DNA of 64,000 bases, taken from positions 57,175 through 121,174 of the forward strand of contig JASPKZ010009944.1 of assembly GCA_030220185.1 (NCBI GenBank). The letters run 5' to 3'. Source of the DNA: Diploptera punctata (Eukaryota; Arthropoda; Insecta; Blattodea; Blaberidae). This document shows positions 10,500 to 22,859 of the stretch, piece after piece. The number at the start of each line of letters is the position of its first letter. Position 1 is the stretch's first letter. The position numbers were made by a program, and so were the translations under genes. The notes beneath the pieces were generated by a model. It had not been told where the DNA came from, searched no databases, and saw only the letters and a program-made list of their open reading frames with translations.

Positions 10500-11560
10500 A
10501 ATAATAAAATAATTATTTACACTAATAATGCCCTTCTGAACACCCAATAATTACACTAAAACCTTAGTCACTAAATCAAGACTACCTAGAAGTTTACAAG
10601 ACACTGAGAATGTATGTAATACCTAGCATGTACAGCAAAAGAACTGAATGAAAAACCTATCCATCTGCACATCACCCTCGAAGAAATAATAAGACAACAA
10701 TAAGCACTTAAGATACATCCGGACCTAAACAAACTCGAGGAATATAAGGGTAATATAAATACTCTGGATGAGATAAGCGTGCGGGCAGCTAGGCCGGTCG
10801 CATACACCATTGCTATTCTCAAACTCATCTGTTATTGCTTTACGATACGTCAGATCTAACACCACGTGTTATTGCAATGGATATTTCATTCTCTTCCAAG
10901 GCGTATCAGCAGTTCTTATTCACAGGGATGAAAGAAGCAGGTTCACAGTTTATATTGCAATAATAAAAAAAAATATGATTTTTGTTGATACATCCTTGCT
11001 ATTCTAAGCGCCTTGTATATAACTTATTGCTATTTCGCCATTATTAAAGCCCTGATGGCCATTTTTAAACTCCCCAAGAACTAGTGGCAAAAATGTTACC
11101 AATATATAAAAAAATTGGCATCAGATGTATTATTGGAGAGAGGCACAAAAGGAAAAGCCCAAAATGGTAATGAGAGTCTCTACCATACATTTGGCACAAA
11201 TATCCAAAAGAAATATTTGTTTCAACACAGATATTGGAACTGTGTGTTATTAAAGCATGAAAAATTTTGTAGCCTTTTTTCCTCAAAGTCTATTTTACAA
11301 GCGCATGCCCATTAAAAAAAGATCCTTGCACTGCAATTTTTGCCTTATTCAACTGAAATTTTCAGCACTTATCTGTAAGAATACAATCTCTACAACTAAT
11401 TTGATAAACTTTTTTTTTTTTTACTATCTGGGGTGTTCACTTTCTTCTTCATTTCATTGAATTAAGAACCTCATAATTAGAGTGAGGATTTTTATGAAAT
11501 TTCATGTTTTAAACTACTAGTCAGAGAGCGCTGAGACAAAGTATATTTACATTTTATGAT
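10500..11560. other. Intron sequence, unassigned
   Basis: No coding signal or known repeat was recognised. TTGCTATTC occurs twice (about 10810 and 10998), which may be repeat debris. From 11561 a T-rich sequence shared in style with 15480-15600 begins. Confidence 0.35.
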
Positions 11561-11710
11561 ATGTAGAATCAAATAAGACCTACATATTTTTTTCATATTT
11601 CATAATATTTTGGCAAAATGTTCATATTTTAGTAAAAATTTAATATTCCTTCATATTTTTCAACTTTCAAATTTTTAAATCAAATTTCTATTAATTGGTT
11701 AAAACAATAA

Positions 11711-13018
11711 GACTGGAGTGAAGCTATTGTTATCCCTATATATAAAAAAGGTGACAGACATAACCCAAATAACTACAGAGGTATAAGCCTTTTGGGAACA
11801 TGCAGCAAAATCTATGCTAAAATATTATCTAGAAGAATCGGAAAGATAAGTAATGAAATTATTTCAAATGATCAACATGGGTTCAGAAAAGGCCGCTCTA
11901 CAATTGACTGCATCCTTTCACTCCAACAGTTGATAGAAAAAAGAAGAGAATTTAATCTTGAGACACACATATTGTTTATCGACTATGAGAAGGCTTTTGA
12001 TAAAATTATACACTCTAAATTATGGGATATACTAAATAATAAAGGATATCCACCCCATCTAATTAAAACTATAAGAAGTTTATACGAAAATACAAAAATT
12101 CGTATAGATAAAGGAAATGGTCCTGGAGAAACTTACGTAGAAATCAGCAATGGACTTCGACAAGGTTGCCCTCTTTCGCCAATACTTTTTAATATATATC
12201 TAGATGATATCATTAGTACATGGCAAACTTTTTTAGATGAACATTTTATGATAAACGGTACAAAAATGAACTGTCTTCTATTCGCAGATGACCAGATCAT
12301 TGTAGCTTCCTCAGAAAATCAACTACAAAGATCAGTTTATAAATTATGGAAACTAATAAACGATTATAAGTTAAATATATCAACAGAGAAAACAAAGTCA
12401 ATGGCATTTATTGGAACTCAGCATAAAAGGACAAAAATTGTAATTGGAGCAAACATAATTGAACAAGTAACTTGTTTCAATTATCTGGGATGCATTATAT
12501 CGTACCAGCAAAATTTGGACATAGAGAAGAAATTAGGGAAATTTCAACAGATATGTGGTTCAATAAGAAGATATTTGAGAAATAAGACCACAAGGGAAAC
12601 TCAATTAAAATTTTACAAAACAGTAGCCGTTCCAACATTAACATACGGGTCTGAGACTTGGCCTTTAATGATCTCTGATAAAAATAAAATTGAGACAATA
12701 GAAATGAGATTTCTCAGATCAGTTGCAGGTGTATCTCTAAGAGATCAAAAGAGAAGTCAAGATATCAGAGATGAACTACAAATCTATAATATAAACGAGA
12801 AAATACACACAAATAAACGTAATTGGTTTGAACATATACAAAGAATGCCAAATAATCATTTATCAAAACAACTGCTTCATTATAGGCCTCTAGGCCAAAG
12901 AAATGTAGGAAGACCAAAACATCGTTGGAAGGAGACCTGCATCTGCGGCATGTAGTGCGCCGGGGAGCGGAACGGGCCAACAGGCCCATACCTTGAAGAT
13001 GATGATGATGGTGATGGT
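11711..13018 (+). mobile_element. LINE retrotransposon, 5'-truncated, RT frame open
   Basis: Open frame from about 11711 to 12955: EAIVIPIYKKGDRHNPNNYR, HGFRKGRSTIDCI, FIDYEKAFDKI, NGLRQGCPLSPILFNIYLDD and LLFADDQIIVA are RT motifs in order with the FADD catalytic aspartates. TYGSETWPL and WFEHIQRMPNNHL then GRPKHRWKE form the usual C-terminal tail. It starts mid-RT with no endonuclease domain. After the stop a GC-rich 3' end runs to a GAT repeat (12999-13018). The uninterrupted 1.2-kb frame suggests a fairly young insertion. LINE clade was not settled. Confidence 0.88.
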
Positions 13019-13737
13019 TAAAACATTTTTGAAGTGACTGTAGTTTTGAAATGTTTTGATAATGTAATATGGTAGACAGCCAAAAATTCCTCAGTATCCC
13101 ATCTGGAACAAGATAAGTAGATTTGATAAAAGAAAATAATTGAACAAAGGAGACATGGAATGACCAAGTGGAGGCTTTTCGTCTGAAACTACAGAACAAG
13201 AACAGGGATTTCCTAATCTGTGACAAGAACATGAATAAGTAGAACAACAATGTTATAGTAATAACCACCTACTCTTTCTCTCAGGTAATAACCGGTTCCT
13301 TTTTTTTTACGTACCTAAGGACATTTCTTACTTTGTGAATGGATTACAGTATTTAAATGTAGGGAAGACTGCTGCTGCTAAACTTGGAATTGTGCTGGGA
13401 AATAAGGTCTTACTCCACAGTTTATGAAATTAGTCAATTTCTTGTAGGTAAGGCCAATATTATTCTCACTTACATCAAACTACCATATATAGCGAAGTAC
13501 ATGTTTGCTCCCATAACATCATATGGTGTGGAGCATACTTTTTGATCATACAAAATAATTTTGACAGACAGGCGTTAAAAATATAGAAAAAGCTCCTAAC
13601 TGTGTATTACGAACAGAATTGATAATTGGATTATTCAAAAAACAAGTATACCATACTGTGCTCGGGCAAATTTCATGGAAAAACTAATGTTAAAATAATT
13701 CTCACTACATTTCACCATGTTCATACGTGTAAAGTAT

Positions 13738-14042
13738 AGGTAAAGTAAAGTAAAGTGATCCCACAACAAGCCCGGAGGCCCTTGGGATAGTGGGAGGTTA
13801 AGGCTCCCACTTTTTCTAGACAATCGGCACTTTATGTCAGCGGTTGTCAGCCCTGCATGATGGCCGCCTTTACCCCCAGAGCAAGCGTCTGGTACTCATT
13901 TCCGTTAGAGGCTGAGTCGACCCCAGGGCCATAGTGCTGCCAGAGGGTTTGGATCAGTTTAAAAATCCTGACCCTAACGGGACTTGAACCCTCGACCCTC
14001 CGGCTTGTAGCTCAGTGCCTTAACCACTACGCTACGGCGTGC
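13738..14042 (-). repeat. tRNA-derived SINE, family 2 (copy 1)
   Basis: On the minus strand the head has box A (GCGTAGTGGTTAAGGCAC) and box B (GGTTCAAGTCCCG), then the family body ending in TTTACTTTA. It is 80-90% alike by eye to the copies at 14461, 15000, 39100 and 53412. Confidence 0.85.
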
Positions 14043-14162
14043 CTAGGATGAAAAATAATTGTAATTGCAAAGAGAGTTTTGAAATATACCTACAATTATT
14101 TGTGGATTAATTAATTTTAACATCTTGTTTCTCCAAATATGACATACAGTACTTGGTCTACT

Positions 14163-14400
14163 GCGATGGGCAGGACATGTGGCACAAATGGGGAATGAAA
14201 GGCTTGCATGGAAGCTTCTTGTAGGAAAACCAGAGGGAAAACGTCCAGTTGGTAGACCAAGAATGAAGTGGGAGAATAACATTAACCATGATTTGAGGGA
14301 ATTAGATTGTAGAGGGATGATTGGAAAATATTGGCTCAGGATAGGGATGTACGGAGAGCTTATGTCCGTGCAGCCATGAATCTATGGGTTTGATCGTGCC
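14163..14400 (+). mobile_element. LINE-A 3' fragment
   Basis: Encodes the LINE C-terminus: AGHVAQMGNERLAWKLL, GKPEGKRPVGRPRMKWENNI. It ends in the family 3' motif GTGCCAGTGAGTTAGTAAG. No RT core. Confidence 0.85.
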
Positions 14401-14460
14401 AGTGAGTTAGTAAGGACTTGGTGTAAGTGTGTTCTGATTCATCCAATTTAATGTTATTGT

Positions 14461-14770
14461 AAAAGTAAAAAGTAAAGTGATCCCACAACAGGCCTCAGGA
14501 GGCCCTTGGGGTAGTAGGAGGTTAAGGCTCCCACTTTTTCTAGACAATCGGCACTTTATGTCAGCCGGGTTGTCAGCCCTGCGTGACGGCCGACTTTACC
14601 CCAGAACAAGCGTCTGGTACTCATTGCAGTTAGAGGCTGAGTCGACCCCAGGGCCATAGTGCCGCTAGAGGGTTTTGGTCAGTTTAAAAATCCTGACCCC
14701 AACGGGACTTGAACCCTCGACCCTCCGGCTTGTAGCTCAGTGCCTTAACCACTACGCTACGGCGTGCCCC
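14461..14770 (-). repeat. tRNA-derived SINE, family 2 (copy 2, with target duplication)
   Basis: A full-length minus copy flanked by an 11-bp direct repeat, AATGTTATTGT, at 14450-14460 and 14771-14781. This fixes the element ends and shows insertion by a TPRT-type route. Confidence 0.9.
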
Positions 14771-14999
14771 AATGTTATTGTGACATTTACATATACTGAA
14801 GTTCATTATCTTTATGCAAGGTAAATCAAAGTCATCCAAACTGAACCTACTCTAAATTTTGTCAGTGGTGTAGTTGATGGAATCATGTTACTATGGTTAC
14901 TATGTTTTTTTTTTTTTATGTTTGGATTACGTAATTAAATATCATTTGATAAATTAATTGATCGTGTTTTATATATACCCATATCAATTTATTGAAATA

Positions 15000-15292
15000 A
15001 AGTGTCAAACTACAGGCTTGGGAGACCCTTGGGGTAGATGGATGTTGTGACTTCCACACTTCTAGACAATCTCCTAGGGATGTCCACTGGGTTCTCAGTC
15101 CTGCGTGACGGCCGCCTTTGCCCCAAAACATGCATCTGGTACTTATTTAAATTAAGAGCTGAGTAGACCCTAGGTCTATGATGCCGCCAGAAGGTTTGGT
15201 CAGCTAAAAACCTGACCCCATTGAGACTCAAACCCCCGACCTTCCGGCTTGTTAGCGTGATTTCTCAAACAACTACACTTCAACGTGAGCCT
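15000..15292 (-). repeat. tRNA-derived SINE, family 2 (copy 3, diverged)
   Basis: Same body as copies 1 and 2 but with many substitutions, including in box B. The oldest copy of the three in this cluster. Confidence 0.75.
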
Positions 15293-15644
15293 TTAGAATT
15301 GCTTCAAATCATGAACATGATATTCTATATTGAGTCAGAATTAATGAAAATTAATTAAAATGGAAATACATTGAAACTCTTGATTTCTTGAGCTACAAAA
15401 GGTCTTCTTTTCTCATTTGTGTGCTGGTATGTATACCCATAACTTATACAGGGCTTGTGTATATAAATATATCTAAAAAGTTAAAAAAAATAGTAGCTTC
15501 GTAATATTTTTGTGTCCTAATTTCCATATTTTTCATATTTTGTTGTTATGATTTCATATTTTAATATAATTTTCTTCATATAATTCCTCGCTCTACTCAT
15601 AATGTTATTTCCCATATTTAAGTTATGAAAGTGTTTGATTGTTT

Positions 15645-16177
15645 AATTCTTATGCATGTGCAGTGCAGAATACATTAGAATTTCAATTGTTTCAAATGGC
15701 TGCTTCTCCTATACAATTTTTGAAGAATCAAAAAAGGAAAATCTTTCAAAAGCAGAAAGAAACAAATTATTTTGAATGTTTTCAAACAGTTTAGTGAAAA
15801 ATATCCTACATTACCCATTGAGGATGTGAAAATAACAGCAGAATTTACAAGTGAGTAAGCATGGAGCATATATTCAGCTCATTGACCTAATGAAATTGCA
15901 ATAAAGGTTATCTATCAACATCATGGAAAAAGCATAAACTCTAATTAGTTAAGACCATATATAATTTTGTGTCATAATTTAGAAATGGAAATTCTTAATC
16001 ATTAGTAATATCTTACCATGTATGCAGTCTTATTTCCCATAAAATATGATGTTGTCTGAGAAAAATGTTTCTATTGATGAGTTCTGCACATAATTCAGTC
16101 ATATGGTAAGTAAGAGTAGTACAATAGATGGAGTCGGTGAAGTAATACCTTATGCAAGTTTGTTTACAGTACAACTT
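15645..16177 (+). mobile_element. Repeat with transposase-N-terminus-like coding (copy 1)
   Basis: Homologous to 42540-43262 and 63480-63980. The better-preserved copy encodes MAAFPIQFLKHQKGKPLKSG then IIFNVFIQFNEKYPTLAIEG, resembling the N-terminal helical segment of some DDE transposases; this copy is frameshifted. The repeat extends to about 16177, ending 35 bp before RPTP exon 2. Confidence 0.55.
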
Positions 16178-16210
16178 GAATACAGTATTAATGGACAAGA
16201 GGTGTTTCAG

Positions 16211-16358
16211 TGCCTACATATTGATAGTGAGTTCAGAAGATGAAACAGCTGATTACAAGTTTGCAATGAACTTCTGCAAACAGGAAGTGAAGAGCAACAT
16301 CTTGAAAGAGGCTGGTATCACCGATGATCGCAAATCATGGATTGCAGCAGAGATAAAG
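16211..16358 (+). CDS. RPTP exon 2: ectodomain FN3 segment
   Basis: The acceptor is GTGTTTCAG at 16202-16210. It was chosen because its phase (one base completing the codon left by exon 1) gives W-S-AYILIVSSEDE. Upstream AGs near 16167 and 16183 would add residues but break the phase with exon 1. The exon reads through a Cys-containing loop (FCKQEV) to AAEIK and ends before GTAATA in phase 0. It encodes the middle of the membrane-proximal FN3-like domain. A transposon-derived repeat shared with 42540-43262 ends about 35 bp before this acceptor. Confidence 0.78.
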
Positions 16359-16812
16359 GTAATAGTAGTTAAAATATTTAAATAATTGGTGGAGTTAACC
16401 CTCACATACCTCTATCGAGGGACAGTTTCATCATCTTCCGTAATACTTTTCTTATTTAACCATTTTTTTAAATATATTTTTAAGGATTAAATTAAAATTC
16501 TTTATACCTCACCTCATATCCAGTCTTCTAACTATACCAATTTCGAGTATAAGACGTACCTGAATTTTGGAGGCAATTTTTCAAAGAAAAAAGTGTGTCT
16601 TGTAGTCCATAAAATTCTATACGTGATAATCTGTGTGATTATTATTTACGATATAGACTAAGTGAAAACTAACCCCCAGCCAACTGCAACAATACATTAT
16701 TCGGTTAAAAAAACACTGCATTCACCAAAACAAGTTAAAAACAAGTCAATGCATTTTGATTACATTTAATACTTAGTTTTTCACTGGGCTCAGTCTTGAT
16801 AATGGCTACTTA

Positions 16813-17378
16813 GGGTCGAATGTTTGAACGCATTAGACAGTAAAAGGCGTTCTCTGCTGATAAAGTTTTATTCAAACACATTTTTCTTACTCAGAAATCT
16901 ATTCACGCGGTAATAATTGTAAGCTACCTGACAAGGTACCTTAAGATCGTAGCTCAAGATATAAAATTATGTGAAAATCCCGAAGGGAACCGATGGTAAC
17001 CGATGTAGTTTGAAACTTATCCAAGATGTCGGACCTTGAAGACTTCGATCATGTTTTCGGTATACGCAGAGAAGAGGAATTTGATAGAGTCTACCAAAGA
17101 ATTCAACTGGAAGAACAGGAGAATCGGCGTAATATTGCGCGTCGCAGACGTGTTTGTATATGGTATTATTTGCGGGATGCAAGCGTAAATGCATTCCTCT
17201 ATAGCAGACGAAAATAATGGAAGTGGTTTTATCGCTGAGAATTCTGGGTAATTCATTGCCAATATTATGAAAACATCAACATTCATGCATGACCGGTTAA
17301 GGCGGCCGTTAATTCGATCTCAGCTCACCAGTGATTGGAAGTAATTTGAGTAGAGACTAATGTATTTGCATACGACCC
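16813..17378 (+). mobile_element. PIF/Harbinger-like non-autonomous element (copy 1)
   Basis: Ends GGGTCGAATG...CATACGACCC are inverted repeats, flanked by TTA (16810-16812 and 17379-17381), the TWA duplication typical of PIF/Harbinger. Inside, 17026-17217 encodes MSDLEDFDHVFGIRREEEFD then RVYQRIQLEEQENRRN, probably the transposase N-terminus; no DDE region remains. Three more copies lie at 24468, 27226 and 43468. Confidence 0.8.
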
Positions 17379-17614
17379 TTAGTGTTGAATGGAGTGTTTT
17401 GTAACTGAATAATGTTTATCACCAAGAAGATCCATCATTCTAATTTTTAATGCTACAATACACTTTATTGTTTACTAATTCCTCTTGTTTAAGAAATGTT
17501 GTCTCCTTCTCAGTTCTATGAGCTTTATTCAAACATGATCAGCTAGTATCAGTTTTTCCATTTTTTTCCATATTTGATATTTGTAAGTTTCTAATGAAAA
17601 GATGTTTGTTTCAG

Positions 17615-17910
17615 CCGGGTGAAAGAGAAGTGTTTACAATTGGAGACAACAAAACACAGGAAACAGACATGGTTTTTGTTTGTTTTGCAAGGAACCGTCC
17701 CCTGACACCAGGTGGTGCATACCAGGTGGCACTGGTAGCTGTGAACATGTGGAACGAACACTACACATACAGCGCTGTTAAATTAGAGAACACAATACGT
17801 ACTCTGAGTGAATACAAGCCTGATGAAGGGTCCAGTGTAGCAGGATGGGTAGTGGCAGTACTGTTGCTGCTGTGCATTCCTCCCGTCGTGTTCTGGTTCA
17901 TTAAGAGAAG
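17615..17910 (+). CDS. RPTP exon 3: membrane-proximal ectodomain and transmembrane helix
   Basis: Follows TTGTTTCAG and enters in phase 0 with PGEREVFTIGD. The segment after PGGAYQVALVAVN is the last strand of an FN3-like domain. A short stalk (SEYKPDEGSS) leads to one hydrophobic helix, VAGWVVAVLLLLCIPPVVFW, and then the basic stop-transfer IKRR, so the protein is type I with the phosphatase domain in the cytoplasm. It ends before GTAAGT leaving AG. This FN3-stalk-helix layout just before a PTP domain is typical of receptor PTPs. A 45-bp LINE-A fragment begins about 15 bp past the donor. Confidence 0.88.
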
Positions 17911-17924
17911 GTAAGTTTAAATTA

Positions 17925-17975
17925 ATAAACTTTGAAGAAGTGGTTGAATTCAAATACCTAGGAACAATAATCACT
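17925..17975 (+). mobile_element. LINE-A fragment beside exon 3 donor
   Basis: TTTGAAGAAGTGGTTGAATT and the following CAAATACCTAGGAACAATAA match the FEEVAEFKYLGTI segment of LINE-A at 44395-44440. It lies 15 bp beyond the exon 3 donor. Confidence 0.75.
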
Positions 17976-18399
17976 GGTTGACAAAGTTTTCTTCACAAGA
18001 AATCTGTTTAGTGAATCTAGTGCATTTTTTCATACTGAATTCAGATATGTAGTCAGAATTTTTCCATCAGGCACAGTTTTTTGTGACAGCTACTTTTTAA
18101 AATTGATTTTAGCATTCTCTTTGACCTGTCATAGGAACCTTTACCTTATATGTAGCGATTTTATTCAAGCTGTATTTAAGGAAATTATATGTAATGTCAT
18201 GCTGAACCACCAAAAGACAAGACTGTGCAGGTTCATCCATGTTTTAACATGCTCAGACCTGTTAATCTGCATTGCACTGTGTCAGTATCGAGCTGACTGT
18301 GAACTTGTTAGCACGAATATCACTAGTGAAAATATATTTCCTTCCTTTCTGTTTAGAAGTGTATTGTGTGTGTTGTGTTTTAGAGTTTTCTTCTTTCAT

Positions 18400-20160
18400 C
18401 ATGCCACGAAAGTGTATAAATCATGCAGATAATTTCTGTTATATTTGTGATGAGTTGGCCTTAGAGGCGAAATTTCACACCACTTGTGAAAGAGTGTTAT
18501 GAACTTTACTTTGGCTATCAAGTGGCTGGTTTTGATAAGGGCTGGGCCCCAAATATATGCTGTGTTAGACTGTTGATTGGGTGGAAAAATGGTACACATA
18601 TCATATGCCATTTGCAATTCCCATGATTTGGAGGGAACCGAAGGATCATCTAACTGATTGTTATTTTTGTTTAACAAATATTAAAGGAATCACATCTAAA
18701 TCAAAATATACAGTTAAGGATCCGAATTTACCATCTGCAATGAGGCCTGTCTTACACAATGAAGAGTTCCCTGTACCAGTATATGCAGATATGACCTTAA
18801 CTCATAACTCTGATTCTGACCTAGCTCAAACTGAAAATGATTCAGATGGAAATAAAAATGATCTTACATATGAAGGCTTTCATCAGAACCATACTTTCCC
18901 AATCAACAAGACCTCAATGACCTGGTTTGGGATTTAAACCTGTCTAAACAGCAAGCTGAACGTGCAAGCAAGAGTTGTGAACGTGACACAGCATTGAGAA
19001 TGTCACAAATGATGTGAAGAAACACTGGGTTTGCGAGGAGTTATGAAGTATGAGGCGAGTGAAATAATAAAAAATAAACAATAGCAAGCTGAAGTTTTAA
19101 CTTTCAGACTCAAAGGCTGGAATCTACTTCAAAAAGATGTAAGAATATATAGTTATTGTAGCCGCCATAGTGCTTTCAAAGACTGTTTCTCTGAAGAAAA
19201 TGGTATAGTGTATTGCAATGTTATTTGTTTTGTTATGGAAACTCTTGGGCATCAACATCTGCCAAATGAGTGGCGATTGTTCATAGACTCCTCTAATGTT
19301 AGTTTGAAGGCCGTGTTGCTACATATTGGCAATGAACTTCCATCAATATCTGTAGTGAATGCCGCTGATATGAAAGATACATATGAAAATATGAAACTTG
19401 TTTTAGAGAAAATCCAATATGAAAAATATAAATAGTATATCTGTGGTGATTTAAAGGTCGTTGCTTTATTGCTTGGTTTGCAACTTGGGTTTACCAAATT
19501 TTGCTGTTTTTTGTGCGAATGGGACAGCAGAGATAAAAAGTCTCACTACATTAGACAATCATGGCCTAAACGTGAATCTCTTATGCCTGGCCAGAAAAAA
19601 TGTGTCATATATCCATTTAGTGAATTCTGAAAAAATATATTTACCTCCACTGCATGTTAAATTAGGAGTAATGAAAAATTTTGTCAAAGCTATAGATAAA
19701 CTTTCTGATGCATTCTTGTACTTGAAATGGAAATTACCCAAAGTCAGTGATGCTAAACTGAAAGAAGGAATTTTTATAGGGCCCCAAATACGGTCACTAA
19801 TGGCTGATGAACATTTTGAAGGTCTGTTAAATCCAATGGAAAAAGCAGCCTGGCAGTCTTTCAAAAATGTATGTTGCAATTTCCTTGGAAACCATAAAGC
19901 AGAAATGTATCGTGACATAGTGGCTGATCTTCGATATTCTTATAAAGCTATGGGATGCGACATGTCCTTAAAAATGTGCTTTTTGGACTCTCACTTAGAC
20001 TTCTTTCTGGAAAATCTTGGGGCTCTCTCTGATGAGCACGGTGAGCGTTTTCATCAGCAAATTTCCACAAATGGAAAAGTGGTACCAAGGCAATGAAGTT
20101 CTAATCTGCTGCTGACTACTGTTGGACCAAGAAGAGAGATGTTCCAGATGCAAAATATGC
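18400..20160 (+). pseudogene. Degraded intronless ORF, multicopy insect family of unknown class
   Basis: Frames in order: PRKCINHADNFCYICDELAL (18401-18500, zinc-binding-like Cys pairs), MPFAIPMIWREPKDHLTDCY then FCLTNIKGITSKSKYTVKD (18605-18730), HLPNEWRLFIDSSNVSLKAV (19255-19320) and EKIYLPPLHVKLGVMKNFVK onward to LGALSDEHGERFHQQI (19630-20060). I recall this as a very widespread repeated protein in insect and mollusc genomes, presumably transposon-borne, but cannot name the superfamily. Several frameshifts; no introns; target duplication not found. Confidence 0.65.
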
Positions 20161-20374
20161 CTGAAAATCACTATCTACCACTTTCTAGGTAAGTCAGAAT
20201 GAGTTAGAGTTAGATGGATTTTATTAAAAATTATAAAAAATGTAAATGAATATCACAGAAAATTCTTGCCTGATAGGAAAAAACTGAAATGATATTTAAA
20301 TTCAGGGTGAAAAATACTTCTAAAATCTCATATTTTTATTCTTGTGAAAGAAAAAAAGTTAATTTTTGTCGAAC

Positions 20375-20970
20375 TGTAATTATGAATAGGAATGAAATAC
20401 ACAAAGAAATTAAACATAGGTTCAATTCTGGAAATGCTTGTTATTATGTATTACAAGGATTCTTGTCATCCCAACTTCTCTAAAAAAATATTAAACTGAA
20501 AATATATAAAACTGCTATTTTCCCCACTTATATTATATGGACATGAAAACATGGACTCCTACGTTAAGGGAGGAGAAAAGGTTATGAATTTTTGATAATA
20601 AAGTTCTCTGGAAAATTTTTAGAGCAAAGAAAGTTGAACAGACAGGCAAATGGAGAAGTCTTTTACATAAAGTGAGCTACATGATCTTTATAGGAAACCA
20701 GATTTAATAAGAATATTTAAGTATCATAGACTGCAATGGGCAGGACATGTAGCATGAATATGGAATGAAAGAAGGGCATGGAAGCTAGTAGGAAAACTAG
20801 AGGGAAAATGCCCAATTGGTACACCAACGACGTGGTGGGAAGATATCTTTAACCATGATTTGAGGGAAGTAGATTATACAGGAGATGATTGGAAATCATT
20901 AGCTCAGGATAGGGATGTATGGAGAGCTTATGTCAGTGTAGCCATGAACCTAAGGGTTTGATAGTACCAG
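20375..20970 (+). mobile_element. LINE-A 3' fragment
   Basis: Matches 44440-45030 in order (MHKEIKHRFNSGNACYYVL, GHVA, GKCPIGTPT-like, WKSLAQDRDVWRAYVSVAMN) with frameshifts and stops; ends in GTACCAGTGAGT. Confidence 0.8.
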
Positions 20971-21359
20971 TGAGTAAACATGATATACCTCTTTAGTATT
21001 AAAGCATCTCTTCTTACAAATAAATGTAAGGCCCAAAGCCTGTTACATTTTCAGTGAAGCATTCTCGGTCCATTATTTTTTTCCTTTAGGACGGTATTTA
21101 AACATGACATTTGGAAGTCTGTTAAGATTCATTTATTATGCAAGAGTTTTCCACTGTAATTGGTATTTATATATAATTGGTTGTAACTGAATGATATCCC
21201 TAGTGTTGCTCTCATTTCACTGCTGGTGTCAGTACTACCGTAACATAGAACAGGTTTTTATATAAAGGTAATCTGTACTAGGGAAGGCTTCATGATTTTG
21301 TTAATTATTCTTATTGTTTTATTGTATTTATAAATTTTAAGATAAAAGCTGAATAACAG

Positions 21360-21612
21360 CAAATGAGATGTGATTTATGTGCAATACAGCAGGCTTTACA
21401 AAGTGGGACCATAAAAGAAATGAGGAAATTATGGAAGATTTGGATGTAGAACCCATTCTCCACCACATACAAAACTACCAGAACAACTGGAAAGCCCACC
21501 TTCAACAAAAAAAGCCATGCTGGGACGTCCTAAAAAGCGCTGGATGGAAAATTCTTCTTTGAGACCGTAACAGGCCACATGGCCTAATACTTGCATGGAT
21601 GATGATGATGAT
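21360..21612 (+). mobile_element. LINE 3' end with GAT tail
   Basis: AGFTKWDHKRNEEIMEDLDV and NWKAHLQ followed by ARGRPKKRW-like remnants, then GGCCACATGGCCTAATACTTG and a GAT repeat (21597-21612). A LINE C-terminus of the type in 11711-13018. Confidence 0.7.
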
Positions 21613-22289
21613 AAATTTTATGAGTTATGTCTGTTGCACCAACAAACGTTAAATTACATTCAAAATATGTAAACTTGACCCTTTCTATCAACTTATTGTT
21701 TATGCAAATTTTGCTTGTAACCAGGCATTTTTCACAAAATGGCATGACTTTTGTTTTGTCAATGTTGATTTCCATATCATATTTGTGCTGATTTTATTTA
21801 GATTATGTACAGAATACAAAAAGAGCAGTATCACCATTAGCTAATAGAATTCTAAGAATAGCAAAAGGTCTTTCCAAAACAAATAACTGAAGTTGTATAA
21901 ATTTGAATTCTACATTCAGCTAATTCTACTAGCAAGTCTAGCACTATTAAGTGCAAACCTATAAGTATTTTGATATAATAAAATCAGTTAATATATTTAA
22001 ATCAAAGTTAGTTAAAATTTAGAAGATGAAACATTGATTTTGAAAGGCCTCCACAATGGAACTATTTAATAATTTAGTTGAGGACGACTGACTTACCAGA
22101 TACCAATTTTATATTTAACATCTTATTACATAACCTCAACGGTGCTTTAATATGAATCTTAAAAGTATTGATCGGATATTGTAGTTGGAATTGAATTACA
22201 ATGGAAGGTGGCATTTTGAACCTGCAAAAAATTAATAAAAAATCTATTGATAAATAAAAGTGAAGTATGTTTTTGTTTTTAGTTTTACA

Positions 22290-22632
22290 TTATCCGATCC
22301 GATTGAGGGTCTTTCCACTTTTCAGCGGTTGCCCTTTTACCAGCCGGCTGCTGGCCCTTCACATCCACATGTGTCAATCACAGAGGTAGATGATCAACAG
22401 CCAGGGTAGGGGTGGCATGTGGTTAGCATGTCGAGTCCCCCAGCCGTTATAGCTGGTTCCTCAACCTGGAGCCACTACTAATTGTAGCTACCCAACTGCC
22501 TCACGATGCTGGGTAGGCACCGGTCCCATACTGGCCGAAATACCATGAGAAAATTTCTTCCCCCATGGAGATTCGAACCAGCGCAAGTCCGTAACTCTGC
22601 GCCAAGGATTTCTACCTTTACCGCTCGGCTAT
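22290..22632 (-). repeat. tRNA-derived SINE, family 1 (copy 2)
   Basis: Same body as 416-738, minus strand, with a tRNA-like head near 22632. Confidence 0.85.
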
Positions 22633-22859
22633 TAAATTATGTTTATTGTAACAATTTGTATAGTAAGATTCCCAATTTGCATATATAAGTTTTGCAGTCT
22701 TGAGAATGATCTCTCACAAGGAGATTGAAATATAGACAAACTCTAGATTAAACAGAACTTTGACTGGGATAATTAATTAATTTATTACTATCAATTTCTT
22801 TAATTTATTTATAATTATTTCTTTTCAAAACCATTTAAATTGGCTATGTTCAAAATGTG

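Noticed and set aside
11792..12955. Host gene for a 387-residue protein
   Set aside because: RT motifs with FADD and a GAT-tailed 3' end mark it as a LINE.
16152..16210. 5' extension of RPTP exon 2
   Set aside because: Open frame, but the phase with exon 1 only fits the acceptor at 16210, and the stretch overlaps a repeat edge.
17026..17217. Small host exon or microprotein
   Set aside because: Repeated in four elements with terminal inverted repeats and TWA-like duplications.
18103..18432. 109-residue ORF after exon 3
   Set aside because: No similarity recognised, no splice logic, overlaps the start of a transposon-type ORF.
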